The position numbers and the translations under genes are program-made. Below, one piece after another: positions 43,028-53,957 of a stretch of DNA of 64,000 bases (positions are counted from its first letter, which is position 1; each line of letters begins with the position of its first letter). The DNA comes from Dactylorhiza incarnata. Lineage: Eukaryota; Streptophyta; Magnoliopsida; Asparagales; Orchidaceae. The notes beneath the pieces were generated by a model. That model saw nothing but the letters and a program-made list of their open reading frames with translations. It did no database searches and had not been told where the DNA came from. The stretch is from contig JAWHQI010000040.1 of NCBI GenBank assembly GCA_033032865.1, forward strand, positions 10,337,001 to 10,401,000. Reading direction: 5' to 3'.

Positions 43028-44189
43028 TGGCTGAAGCTGCAAAGTTGGAATGCACTGGATTGAGCAGTTTGTCAGATGGCAAAAGAGAATTATGAACCTA
43101 TAAAAAGGAGTAATTCAATTTTGTGCTTTAGTAAAGAAAATACTCAACTTGACCAAAGCTTTAGTAGCTGGGAATTAGTAGTCTCAAATAAGAAAAAGTT
43201 TTTTAAAATTCACATATTTCAGAGATAAGTTCTCCCTTTCAGCTTCCTATTTTAAGCAATGCAACAACTGCAGAATTATCTAAATGTACATTCTGAGCTT
43301 TAGTTGAAAGTGTTATTTTATCTTTATTTTGTATTTGTTGGTTGCTATTTTACTTTAGCTCAGTTTTTGAGTTTATTATATGGGGGGTTTTGAGTAGTTT
43401 ATTGCATAAATTGCCCGTTCACCTTCAGCAAGCATTTGAAAATGGATGGAACTGAACAATATAACTATTTTCAAGTGTTTAAAGGACAATGAGTTCTATT
43501 TATATGAAAATCACCATCGAAATAGAGTTTTTACATTAAAAAATTCTATATAGTATAATTGTTTTATGGAAAAGTGGCAATAATTTGTAGAGCTCTTACA
43601 AAATTCTGTAGAGTATAAAAGCTTTAAGAACCTGACAGGGATTTGGAGTAGATTAATTGAACCCCTAGTAGTCCTTCATTGTATGATTTTAAAGCTTGCT
43701 ACCTGTAAGATGTATTTGGAGCAGGTGGATTGACTCACTAACTGTCATTGTTTGCATGATTTTAAAGAGTTTAAGAACATCTTAATAAATAAATAAATAA
43801 ATTATAAACGCATTCCATAAAGAGCAATCATATTATGAGTTCTATATCATAATAATAAAAACTTGAAAAAGTGAAGTGTTGGAGATGGGTTTGGAAGATA
43901 GGAGAGTCCATGCAAAATATCTGAGCATCATTGAAACGCACTTTGGTAAAACTCATTTCCTTGAAGTCATTGATAAAATCTCGAACCATTCAGTAGCCCC
44001 TTTGATCCTTTCAATAGCATCATTTGTAACCAAAAAGAACCACGTATTTCACTGCGCACCAATTTCTACATCCGAGTAAGAGCCAACTTCTCAGAATTAA
44101 AAAGATCCACCAGTGTTTGTTTTTTTATAAAGAAAATTAAACTTCCATTTATGTCCAGATGAACTTTTTTTGTTATGACTGCAACCTGA
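43028..44189. other. AT-rich DNA, no gene recognised
   Basis: A short open stretch on plus (43876-44079) has no family I know and no supporting context. Confidence 0.35.
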
Positions 44190-44435
44190 AATAGCATTCA
44201 TACCTTGGTAGATACCACCTTCAATGTATCATCTGTTGAAGTAGCTGGGTGCAAAATTACTCTAACAAAGAAGTAAGAATCTCTGCTTTGATGAATATAG
44301 AGCCATGGTTTCAATAGCATTCATACCTTGGTAGATACCACCTTCAATGTATCATCTGTTGAAGTAGCTGGGTGCAAAATTACTCTAACAAAGAAGTAAG
44401 AATCTCTGCTTTGATGAATATAGAGCCATGGTTTC
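44190..44435. repeat. Exact 123-bp tandem duplication
   Basis: Copies at 44190-44312 and 44313-44435 look identical (start AATAGCATTCATACC, end CCATGGTTTC). The identity means the duplication is recent or was introduced in assembly. Confidence 0.9.
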
Positions 44436-44759
44436 AATGAGAGCTGGAAAAAACTAAAATTTTATTTGTGAAGAACTGCTAGAAATTCTCAACGGGAGAG
44501 CAGATGAGACACAACCATGGTAAAAATTATCTCTAGAAGAGAAGTATCTTAAGTATCTTCATCATCATCCTGTTCAAACTTAAAAATATTATTTAGAAAA
44601 ACGTAAGAGAAACCATAGTGAAGAGAATTCATGGAAACCATTCATCTTCTCCAACAACCACCTATGGAGAATACTACAAAAAAACCATGGAGAAAAACTT
44701 ATACCTAGGAGAGAAATCAAGATCTGGAAGAGAAAAACCAAATCCTTAGGCCAAGAGAT

Positions 44760-45400
44760 TAAATTCCCCTCTTCCTGCACTACCATTTCGTTGGCTTCCT
44801 GAACACCTCTCTGTTCACCACCGCCCTGTGAAGACAGCCTGCAGGCAAAGAAAAAACCCAGATAAGTAAATCGAATAGATACAAAAGTAGGGGAAGAGAT
44901 GGAAGGTCTAGGAAACATGCCATGAAAGTATCCCCAATGTTGCGACAAAGGCGACGACTTTGGGTATGATGGTGCGCCACTGAACATCGGAGAAGACCTG
45001 GAGGCGGACGACATGGTCCCAGTGGAGGATGGTTAGAGATGTGGGGTCGCAGTGTGGCCATGTTCCTAATGTGAGATCGGGCGAGGACTTCATAGGCCAG
45101 GTTCGGGCTTCAAGCATCGAGAATTTTGAAGCCCTAAAGCAGCGTTCGGAGGAGGGAGCGGGAGTTGGAGAGGAATTAGGAGCGGCATTTTCCGTGGGGA
45201 AGAACGATTCGGAAGCCAAGCTGGAGTTGATCCAAGTCGTCATTACCTGCTTTAGATTTCGTTGGGAAGGAAGAAAGATGCAGATTTCTAAGCGAAGCCA
45301 GAGCAAAGGCGGCGTTGGAGATGGAATTCGAAAACCCTAGCGAGAGGATGGAGGTCCTGCGTTGTTGTCATCGTCGGAGCTTCGTGGGATCGAGGAGAGG
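44760..45400 (-). CDS. Possible host gene fragment, unknown product
   Basis: On minus a CTAGGGTTTTCG telo-box-like motif (45328-45339), common in plant 5' leaders, precedes an ATG at about 45243 (MTTWINSS). The frame encodes about 111 residues with a Ser/Pro-rich N-terminus and a hydrophobic C-terminal segment (IIPKVVAFVATLGILSW), possibly one membrane span. It stops at 44908. A TTTTTTCTTTGCCTGCAG acceptor at about 44841 suggests an intron and a second exon; a donor inside WHV (CAT-GTTTCC) would give a short new C-terminus. Sequence is more GC-rich than around it. I do not recognise the product, and it could be a pseudogene or a 5' fragment. Confidence 0.35.
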
Positions 45401-45540
45401 TCTTGACCTAGCGTGTTTTTGGCGGAGAAGGCAGTAGCCAAATTTTCTATCGCGAAGACCGACGGTTCGGAGAAAAGAACGAAAGCGTGGGGAGCGTGGA
45501 CTCCAGGGTATGCTTGAGAGTAGGAGATCAAACGGGTGTA

Positions 45541-46525
45541 AATAATTTTCTTATAAATTGAACGGACGTGATTGAAAGTACGGTGTGACTTTGAAGATAT
45601 GCATATTCATTTATATAATAATATAAATGAATATTTCGTGTGGGAAGTTGATGCATGACTCCTCATTCCCTAGGATTTTTGCTTGTCTTGCTTTTAAATG
45701 TATAGCTTCTCTACATGGCTTTTTTGATTAGTCACATAGCAATATTCATATCTTATGCAAAAGAAAAGAAATTGCCTATAATTGATCGGATATCTCACCA
45801 TGAGAACACCGGATTGCTAAAAATCATAACTTTCTACTAAAGTTTCACCAGAATGTGGATAGAAGATGATAAGAAAGAAGGATTTGCTGCAAAGCTTATT
45901 TTAATTGAACCAAGACACCTTCCAGTTTAACCAAGAAAGTGAATTGAGGGAGAAGAGGGAAGGAGGGAGGCTGATTGTCGATTCCAATAAATATACCTAA
46001 AATGGGGAATCCAAGGGTGTCAAAAAGGGAAATTCCTACATTGCCCATGTATCATTGCCTTCCTTGTTTAGATCAATGTTTTAAATGGTAGATTTTGTAA
46101 AAAAAATATGGGAAACTAAAAATGCGTGTCTTCTCATCATGAAATTCAACTTTGAAATCCCCCAATATTCAAAACAATGGCCATTTCACATTTAAAGCAA
46201 ATATATCAAAAGGAGGACTGTATAGGAATAAACTAAGAATGCAAAATCACCAGGCTCATGCATGATTTTTTATAGAGATTTCAACTTAACACATGCAGCA
46301 TTGGATCGAACTGAGGTAGCATAATTAATTATACCGTGGAACAAAACGGATGAAGAAGCTGGAGAAATCAAAGGTGCTGGAGAGAATTGGGCATGAGTGG
46401 ATCTTCCTAACCGTGGTGGACGCTTTAATCAAATTGGTAACTTTTGTCGATTGAACGTGGCATTCTATTATTAAAGTAGCCTTATGATATGAACAATATA
46501 CACAAAATTTCAGCAGGTAGGGGGG
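45541..46525. other. AT-rich DNA, no gene recognised
   Basis: Nothing assignable. There is a short TATATAATAATATAAATG inverted stretch near 45612 and poly-purine GGGAGAAGAGGGAAGGAGGG near 45950. Confidence 0.35.
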
Positions 46526-46907
46526 TTAATAGTCCACTCTGAGAAAGTATAAACCACATGCTGGAGCTTTAATTCCTGCTGCTTTTCTTGTTTTAGCTTC
46601 CAACGCTTTTTTGATATCCTCTTCTTGCCATATATTAAGTCCTACCAATACTAAACTGCCGACAATATTTCTAACCATATTATGCAAAAATGATAATGAA
46701 GAAAAATCTAGCCTTATTTCTTCACCTTCCTGGGTAATTATCAGATCTGATAAGGTTTTGATAGGAGAATTTGCTTGACAATCCTTAGACCTGAAGGTGC
46801 TAAAATCATAATTTCCTATAAGATAAGAAGCTCCTTTTCTCATTGCGCTAACGTTAAGAGGTTTTTTTATCCACCGACATGATTTAAATCTAATATAACT
46901 TGGCCAG
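46526..46907 (-). pseudogene. truA: Bacterial-type TruA C-terminal fragment
   Basis: TruA converts uridines 38-40 of tRNA anticodon arms to pseudouridine. About 127 codons read without a stop to a TAA at 46526. They cover the C-terminal half: a W-IKKPLNV lead-in, ASYLIGNYDFSTFR (the family LxGxHDFxxFR motif), CQANSPIKTL (CQxxSPxRT), SFLHNMVRNIVGSLVLVG (the strongly conserved LxHMVRxIVG motif) and GIKAPACGLYF (TAPxxGLYL). Wording and AT-rich codons recall alphaproteobacterial, especially Rickettsiales, TruA. The N-terminal half with the catalytic Asp is cut off by Athila element A at 46908 and should lie beyond the window. No intron is seen. It may be an organelle-targeted host gene of bacterial origin or a transferred gene now broken. 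Confidence 0.8.
46903..46907. other. Presumed left target duplication GCCAG of element A
   Basis: These are the five bases next to the LTR start. The partner is outside the window and cannot be checked. Confidence 0.4.
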
Positions 46908-47878
46908 TGATACGATAATTTCGGCAAGTGCACCGGTCGCGCAAGTAATAATAATGGGGAAAATCCCCGAGTGTCGGTCTCTCAAGGAACATAGTAAGGT
47001 GGAGCTATCTATCGAGGCAGGACTTGAGATCGAAGTCCTTGGTCAGGGTTACAATGGATGGTTGGTTTGGTTTGCGAATAATAAAATAAAATATTACAAC
47101 TACTCCTATGCAATGCCGCTATGCAATGCTTCACTTGGCGAGATGGAGACTACGCAGGCCTTGAGTGCGCTGCATCGCAAGGGCGGATTGATGAGTAGGC
47201 AAGCGGAGTCGAACTGTGCAGGCCTTGAGCGCACTGCTTCGTAGGGCGAATGGATTACACGGGCCGCTATGCCACGCTTCGCTAGGCGGATGGAAGAGTA
47301 GGCATACGGATGAGGGTCGCAAGCACCTCGTCGACAAGCACACCACTAGCAATTGCTAGTGCGGCACACGAACGTGACGGTGGGATGGAGGATGGAATGG
47401 AAAATGGATGGGGCGCACCTCATTCACACATATGAATAATATGATTCCATAAACATGAAATAAACATTAATAAACAAGATTCATAGTGTCATCATCTAAA
47501 TATAGAGATTACAAACAAATACAACCACACAAGTAGAAGAAAGAGGCAAGAGATACGACCGAATCCGGAGTCTCGTTGTAGATTCACGGTAGGAATCGTC
47601 GGGTTGTCAATCCACATCCTAGCTCGGTCCCAACTGCGTCCGGGGTAGAGGAGGGCTGTCACACCTCCCAATGGACCCGTCTTCTCCAGCGTTTTACAAT
47701 CCGGCCACGTCCGATGTGAAGAACTCCTTGCTTGGCGATGAAGATGAGTGGAATCTCCTCCTTGAAGCTCTTGGATGATGGAGGAGGCCTAGGGGGGTGG
47801 AGAACCAGCGAAAGGGGCGAAACGGCGGACTGGCGGTAGAAAATGTCGAGCGATCCCGACCTAATTCGCGAGCAGGTC

Positions 47879-47887
47879 AATTTATAG
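47879..47887 (-). promoter_or_regulatory. TATA box of element A left LTR
   Basis: The minus strand reads GCCTATAAATTG, 16 bp downstream of the palindromic array. Equivalents are at 50214-50222, 55219-55227, 59420-59428 and 60521-60528. Confidence 0.6.
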
Positions 47888-47902
47888 GCGCTGGAATAAA
47901 AA

Positions 47903-48160
47903 GTGCGCACGGTCATTGGCGCACGACCAGTGGTCGTGCGCACTAGAATCCTATGATCGTGCGCCTCCCTGGACGGAGCCTGCAAGGTAAGAAAATTATA
48001 AAATATAATGTTCGCACGACCAGTGGCGCACGACCAGTGGTCGTGCGCACTATCGTAAATGGTCGTGCGATAAGGAAGACAGAACTCAAATTTTTGTGGT
48101 TGAGTGTGCACGATCAGTGGCGCACGACCAGTGGTCGTGCGCAATAGAACCAATGATCGT
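47903..48160. repeat. GCGCACGACCA/TGGTCGTGCGC array, A left LTR
   Basis: Three higher-order units of about 110 bp each hold one perfect 23-bp palindrome (arms GCGCACGACCA and TGGTCGTGCGC around G) and flanking half-sites. The linkers differ. Confidence 0.9.
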
Positions 48161-48427
48161 ACACAGTGTTCCTGTACAGAATTGTACCAGGAATACCTGC
48201 ACGACTCCTGTTCCTACAGAAATGCTAATCAGGCCACTGAAAATGGCCTTCAACAGTACGATAAGGCTAACATAGGAGAATAAACATAAAAATACACCAA
48301 AATAGGCCAAGAAGTGCATCTAGCATGGAATGATAATTATGAGCTAAAACAAGGCTAAAGTGCAGCGGAAAGACTAGAAACACGGCCTAGATGAGTCCAT
48401 ATATGTGTATATAATCGGGACTCATCA

Positions 48428-48440
48428 CACCCCCAGACTT
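48428..48440 (-). promoter_or_regulatory. Polypurine tract of element A
   Basis: On minus AAGTCTGGGGGTG abuts the LTR start TGATGAG. Copies of the same tract recur at 55776-55788 and 56684-56696 in A. Confidence 0.8.
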
Positions 48441-49309
48441 AACTATTTGCGCATCTCGAGCAAACAAATTCTAAGCGAACGGGGAAAGAAAAGTAGATGG
48501 CTCAAAATTACAATACAGAGTACCATGCGAAGTTGCATGCTCACGTGCATAAGAAAAATAGTAGAGAAGATTTCTCATTATACACAAACAGTTTATATAT
48601 TTCTAAAAGAGTAAAAGCATATTACAACCACTCAAAATGGTGAACTACGGTGAATCATCCGGTCATGCATACGGAGAAAGTAAACTGAGCGTTGAGATGA
48701 GCATTGCTCAAGATTGGGATGCCGGACAAACTCCACCGAAATCCATCGGTGTCGGTGACCATAGGCTCGCCCGGTCACATTATCCCCACGACACTAGATT
48801 GGTTCATAGCGTGAGTCGGTAGGACTTTAGGCTAGAGATGGGGCTTGGGTTACGGTGAGGTAAACAAAGATAAACCTGGAGGTTACGCACACCTAACCCA
48901 ACATGAGCACAAGATAGAGCTACCCGCACGACGATAATAATCAAATGCACCATGATGGCGCAAATCTCACACACCGCTATAGGCGGTAGCTCGACTGCGA
49001 CACGAAACGGCAGTGTACCGATCGTTCAAGTAATATAAAACGAGGAGTAATCCCCGAGTATCGAATCTCTCAAGGAACACAGTAAGGTGGAGTTAACGTT
49101 CGAGGTAGGACTTGAGATTGAAGTCCTTAACGTCGGATGGAATGCGGGGGAGTTGGGTTGGCTTTTGGAAAATAAAATAAAAGCTATCAACTACTCCTAT
49201 GCAATGCCGCTATGCAATGCTTCGCTTGGCGGGATGGAGACTAGGCAGGCCTTGAGCGCGCTGCGTCGCAAGGGCGGATGGACGAGAAGGCAAGCAGAAT
49301 TGAACAATT

Positions 49310-49613
49310 CAGGCCTTGAGCGCGCTGCTTCGTAAGGCGGGATGGAATACGGGCCGCGATGCCACGCTTCGGTAGGCGGATGGACGAGTAGGCTAATGGA
49401 TCGAACTATGCAGGCCTTGAGCGCGCTGCTTCGTTAGGCGGGATGGAATACGGGCCGCGATGCCACGCTTCGGTAGGCGGATGGACGAGAAGGCTAGCGG
49501 ATCGAACTATGCAGGCCTTGAGCGCGCTGCTTCGTTAGGCGGGATGGAATACACGGGCCGCTATGCCACGCTTCGGTAGGCGGGTGGACGAGTAGGATAA
49601 CGGAATGAGGGTC
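49310..49613. repeat. 101-bp tandem repeat, three copies, B left LTR
   Basis: The unit runs GCAGGCCTTGAGCGCGCTGC, GGGATGGAATACGGGCCGCG, CCACGCTTCGGTAGGCGG. Matching copies are at 54315-54618 in the right LTR. They lie in the R/U5 part, downstream of TATA. Confidence 0.85.
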
Positions 49614-50238
49614 GCAAGCACCTCTTCGACAAGCACGCCACTAGCAATTGCTAGTGCGGCACCGGACACGATAGTGGGATGGAAAATGGATGGTGGCGCT
49701 CCTCAAGCACACAAATAACAAATATTTCACAATCACATGAAATATATGGAAATACAAACTAGTTCAAGTGCAACTTCATCAAAATATACAAGATCTAGCT
49801 ATTACAACAATCAATAAAAGGAGAACAAGGCAAGAAATCGACCGAATCCGAAGGCTCGTTGAAGATTCACGGTTGGAATCGCCGGGTTGTCAATCCGCGT
49901 CCAAGCTCGGTCCACAACTACGTCCGGGGTAGAGAGAGCTGTCACTACTCTCCAATGGACCCGTCTTCTTCGTGTCACGATCCGGTAGAGGTTGCAAACT
50001 TCCTCTTGCTTGACGGTAATGGCGGCTAGGTCTTCCTTTGGAGCTCTTGGATGAAGGAGGAGGCCGAGAGGAGACTCCGGCTCAAGATTGGCGTGAAGAG
50101 CAAGCCAGGAGCACCTCTATATGGTTGGCGACGGTGGAGGAGCGAGGTCGGACGAACTGGAGCAGAAAACGGCGGAATACGGCGGGGTTCTGACCTAAAA
50201 TCGCGAGCAGCGGATTATATAGGCGCTGGAATTAAACA

Positions 50239-50508
50239 GTGCGCACGGTCATTGGCGCACGACCAGTGGTCGTGCGCACTATATTCGGTGATCGTGCGCT
50301 CTGCCTGGACGGAACCTGCAAAGACACAAATTATGAAATAACATGTTCGCACGACCAGTGGCGCACGACCGGTGGTCGTGCGCACTATCGTCAGTGGTCG
50401 TGCGCATTAGACGAAACAGAACTCAGAAATTTAATGATAAGTGCGCACGATCAGTGGCGCACGACTGGTGGTCGTGCGCAATAGAGCCAGTGATCGTGCG
50501 CACTGTTC
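50239..50508. repeat. GCGCACGACC palindromic array, B left LTR
   Basis: Three higher-order units, as in element A. Some centres have changed from CAGTGG to CGGTGG, giving one G-T mismatch in the stem. Confidence 0.9.
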
Positions 50509-50765
50509 CTGTGCAGAATTGCACCGGGAACACCTGCACGACTCCAATTCCAGCATACGACACCGGACTCGCCACTGAAAATGGAACTTAACAGTACATG
50601 AAAACTACTAATGAAGATAAGCATGAAATCACACCAAAAATGGGCCTAGAGGTGCACCTAGCATGGAATATCAAATATAAACGATAACAAGGCTAAAGTG
50701 CGGTGAAATGACTAAATAAATGGCCCAGATGAGTCCATAAAAGTGTATATGATCAGGACTCATCA

Positions 50766-50778
50766 CACCCCCAGACTT
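50766..50778 (-). promoter_or_regulatory. Polypurine tract of element B
   Basis: AAGTCTGGGGGTG on minus. Extra copies are at 51294-51306 and 52184-52196. Confidence 0.8.
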
Positions 50779-52503
50779 ACCTGTTTGCGCGTCCCGAGCA
50801 AACAAATTCTAAGCGAACTGGGAAAGAAAAGTAGATGGCTTAAAACTACAATATAGAGTACCATGCGAAGTCGCATACTCACGTGCATAAGAAGAATAGT
50901 AGAGAAGATTTCTGACTATAAAAACAGTTTATATATTTCTAAAAGAGTAAAAGCATATTACAACTACTCAAAATGGTGAACTACGGTGAATCATTCGGTC
51001 ACGCATACGGAGAAAGTAAACTAAACGCTGAGATGAGCATTGCTCGAGATTGGGGTGCCGGATAAACTCCACCTAAATCCATCGGTGTCGGTGACCATAG
51101 GCTTGCCCGGTCACATTCTCTCCACGGCACTGGTTTGACTCAAATGCGTAAATCAATAGGACTTTAGGTTTTAAATGGGGCTTGGGTTTAGGTGAGGAAA
51201 AACAAAGATAAAAACGACGGCTAAAGCACTAAACCCAAATGAGCTAATGCAGGAAACTATCCTCATTCACCACACAAACATGCGGGTACACAACACCCCC
51301 AGACTTGGACTTAACAGCATGGGTGCGTGCACCGCCTACTCCCAAACATAAAACTATACATAAAGATTTTCAATTAAACATTCCTTCTCTTTCCTTTCTT
51401 TTTAACTTCTTTTCTTTTTCTCATTTTTTTTCTTTTCTTATCATTTTCAGCAAATAAACAAAAGGACACATCCGCATCTTCACAAACATATTACCACATC
51501 AACAACCCAACTCATGAAAATAATAACAGCTAAAGCTCAGATTTGGGTGTGCGACTAGGATTGGCTTTTGGGCTTTGGTGAAATAAAAGTGGGGCTGAAT
51601 CAAAGAACGGGTAGGCACAACTGGGCTAGCGAGGATATAGCGGTAGGGATAGGCACAAAGGCTCAACCGGGCCAAAATGATGGCCTATATTACATTCACA
51701 CAATTGACTAACCGTATACCCATGCTTCAAGAATCGCTTGGGGCAAGTTCTAGCCACCGAGAAAGATTCTCCTTTCTCCCGACTCAAGCAATACGAATCT
51801 AGCGATCGTTTACACACATCCCTATGCTACCGTTTGATTCCACCGAATTCACCATTTGAGTAGAGTAAACAACATTTACACTAATAAGAAAAATATAAAA
51901 CCATAATATAAAGAGAAGTCTAATCTACACAAATTTTTATGCAACCGAGCACTCGACTAGGAGCACTACTAGAGTCAACATTTTACTCTGCTACATAATC
52001 CTAAGCCATCACCTAGATTTTCCCAAATAAGCAGAAGAATTAAATTCACTACAGAGCACGCATACAGACGAGTACGCGCTCAAGTGGGTGCTGTGGTGTG
52101 CAATGAAAATAAACAAAACATTTTAAAAGAAATCTTCTAGTATGCAGTGCAATAGTGCACGTGAGCGGGTAAACAAAACTACTCTCCCCCAGACTTAAAC
52201 TAAACAATCCGCATAATATATGACATGACAAATCAGAAAAGGCTAGGGGAAGAGAGTACCCAATGCTCAGCAAGTGAGCATACCAGAAGATTGGCGTTTA
52301 AGCTCAAATGAGCTGCAGCATCCGCCATCCAGAAGAAGTACCTGCAGGGGTCAGCTCCGCAAAACAAGAGAAACAGAAAAAGACTAACTAAAATAATCTA
52401 CAGCTAACTAAACATGATTAGAAGAAATAAAAATGCAGAAAAAGTAAGATAACTACTGGGGTTATTGTCATCCCAGCACGACTTATTCAAGTTTTGTACA
52501 ATT
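50779..52503. other. Element B 3' untranslated region
   Basis: About 1.7 kb without coding sequence. It is well conserved with A (48441-48952 and 55789-56999) and, more loosely, with C (61181-62960). It contains two extra polypurine-like tracts. A TTGAATAAGTCGTGCTGGGA motif (minus, about 52466-52488) sits where Athila elements have their post-pol block. Confidence 0.7.
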
Positions 52504-53709
52504 CTAGCTTATAGGCCTATGAAAAGAAAAGTGCACAGGTAACTGTTCTAATATGCGCATCGGTAGCGGGTACCGATACGGAGACAGAGCAGTCACCCCT
52601 CTACCTAAATATAGATACCTGCTCCTCACAGGTAGAGGGTAGAGAATGTAAGAAAAGGAGGAGGCCTGGTCCTCACTCATCTCACAAAACACATCCTTGC
52701 CTAGCAAGGTATCGTCAACAGGGAGGCAGCAGGAGGAAAAGGCAATGAGTGGAGCTTTCTCAACGGAGGAGGGGTCAACCTCCTCACATGTGAGGATACA
52801 CTCATCATTGACTTGAGCACCATGCTCCAAGTCCTCCTGATGTACCTGTGAAGACTCAACCTGCACAGGCTCAGATGAAGAAGGGGGGTCAGGAAATAAA
52901 AGAGAAGAATGACATAAATAATCAAAAATCGGGGGAGTGGTCCCAGTCTCACTCCCAGCAAGATCCAAGGGTAGATCGCTATCATCATCGTAAATATCAT
53001 AGCAAGGGGGACTTGAGAACTCAGGAGCCTCAGTGGTGATTTGGACCTCCTCGTCCCATGAAGAAGTGCAAACCTCCTCATCAGAGAGAGTATCCTCCTC
53101 ATCCCACCGAGGTGCATCATCGTGTTCAAAGTATTCATTCTCCCCCTCAGGGAAAATGACATCCTCATCCCACTTTGGAGCACCCTCCGAGTCAGAAGCA
53201 TCACCCAGCTCCTTTACTTCGATAGGATCATAAAAAATGTGTGTAGAAAAATCATGCAAAGAAACTGGAGGAACACAAAGATTTGGTTCCTCCACAAAAA
53301 GATCTGCTAAAGCCTCCCCGATGGAAAGAATACTTTACTCATCATACTCAGGTGCATCTAGGAGCTCCCATTCCTCTCCTTGTTGGCTAACAGATGAGTG
53401 ATCATCATCACTGGGAGTGAAGCCATAAACAGGGAGTGAGGAGTCCGTGCACGAGACAAGCTCAGGGATAGAGGGCACAATTGCCTCCATGGGTAAAGAA
53501 TGAGCAATAGGGACAATGTTGTCCTGAGTGGAGGGGCGGCGGTCAGGCTTGAAAAGACTAGGACAGTCTTTCAATTCATGACCCTCTTCTCGACACAACA
53601 AGCAAACAATGTTCCTACACTGCCTAGCATTTAACTCATTCATTTGGTCCAAATAATAAACCATCTTGTCATTAAAGCTAGGTGAAATATCCCATGACGA
53701 CATTTTCAA
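52504..53709 (-). pseudogene. Zinc-knuckle protein of element B, one stop
   Basis: About 400 codons with a single TAA at 53336-53338. The start at 53709 (MKMSSWDIS) is about 225 nt downstream of the primer-binding site. There is one CCHC knuckle, CLLCREEGHELKDC (residues 36-49), of the kind that binds nucleic acid in gag proteins. A long acidic middle follows, with W-DE repeats (KWDEDV, RWDEED, SWDEEV) about 25 residues apart. The last 150 residues (from SETGTTPPI to HFSFHRPIS) match the element A protein closely. No protease, RT or integrase is present. It is probably a derived gag; the function of the conserved tail is unknown. Confidence 0.7.
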
Positions 53710-53933
53710 AATTCAAAGCAGATAAAACGAAACTGAAATTCTTTGCAAGGAAATCTACACAACTAGAAAAACTCCTTGAATAAAACTTGCCTAAAACTTT
53801 AAAATAGGGGATAAAGAAATAAAAACAAACAAAAGATAATTAAAAGGCAAACAAAAATAATAAAGCGGCTATACACACTGGAAGAACTACTATCTCTCGG
53901 CTCTCCCTCTCAAGAAAACTCACACGACTGTGT

Positions 53934-53951
53934 TCCCCGGCAACGGCGCCA
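53934..53951 (-). promoter_or_regulatory. Primer-binding site, tRNA-Asp, element B
   Basis: On minus TGGCGCCGTTGCCGGGGA is the exact complement of a plant tRNA-Asp 3' end including CCA. It lies six bases from the LTR and is typical of Athila. Confidence 0.9.
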
Positions 53952-53957
53952 AAAACT

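Larger units (their letters stand above)
46908..48427 (-). repeat. Element A left (3') LTR
   Basis: The 1520-bp LTR has plus-strand ends TGATACGATAATTTCGG and GGGACTCATCA. It contains GC-rich repeats with GCAGGCCTTGAGCGC (47150-47240), a TATA box at 47879-47887 and the palindromic array 47903-48160. Confidence 0.9.
48953..50765 (-). repeat. Element B left (3') LTR
   Basis: The ends are TGATGGCGCAAATCTC and CAGGACTCATCA. It includes a hairpin-like ACACACCGCTATAGGCGG start, three tandem copies of about 101 bp with GCAGGCCTTGAGCGCGCTGC (49310-49613), a TATA box (50214-50222) and the palindromic array (50239-50508). Confidence 0.95.

Noticed and set aside
42845..43082. Minus-strand frames with LETFGKRTTW repeats
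   Set aside because: They come from a 26-bp tandem repeat read in all three frames, so they are not a gene.
43876..44079. 67-codon plus frame as host exon
   Set aside because: No homology recognised, no splice signals, and the surroundings are AT-rich without other exons.
46526..46933. TruA as bacterial contamination of the assembly
   Set aside because: The fragment is directly continuous with an Athila LTR at a canonical TG border and plant-type DNA lies on its other side. A misjoin stays possible and is named as a check.
50239..50590. Overlapping open frames with HDQWRTTGGRAQ-type peptides
   Set aside because: They are translations of the GCGCACGACC palindromic array in several frames and differ in length between LTR copies.
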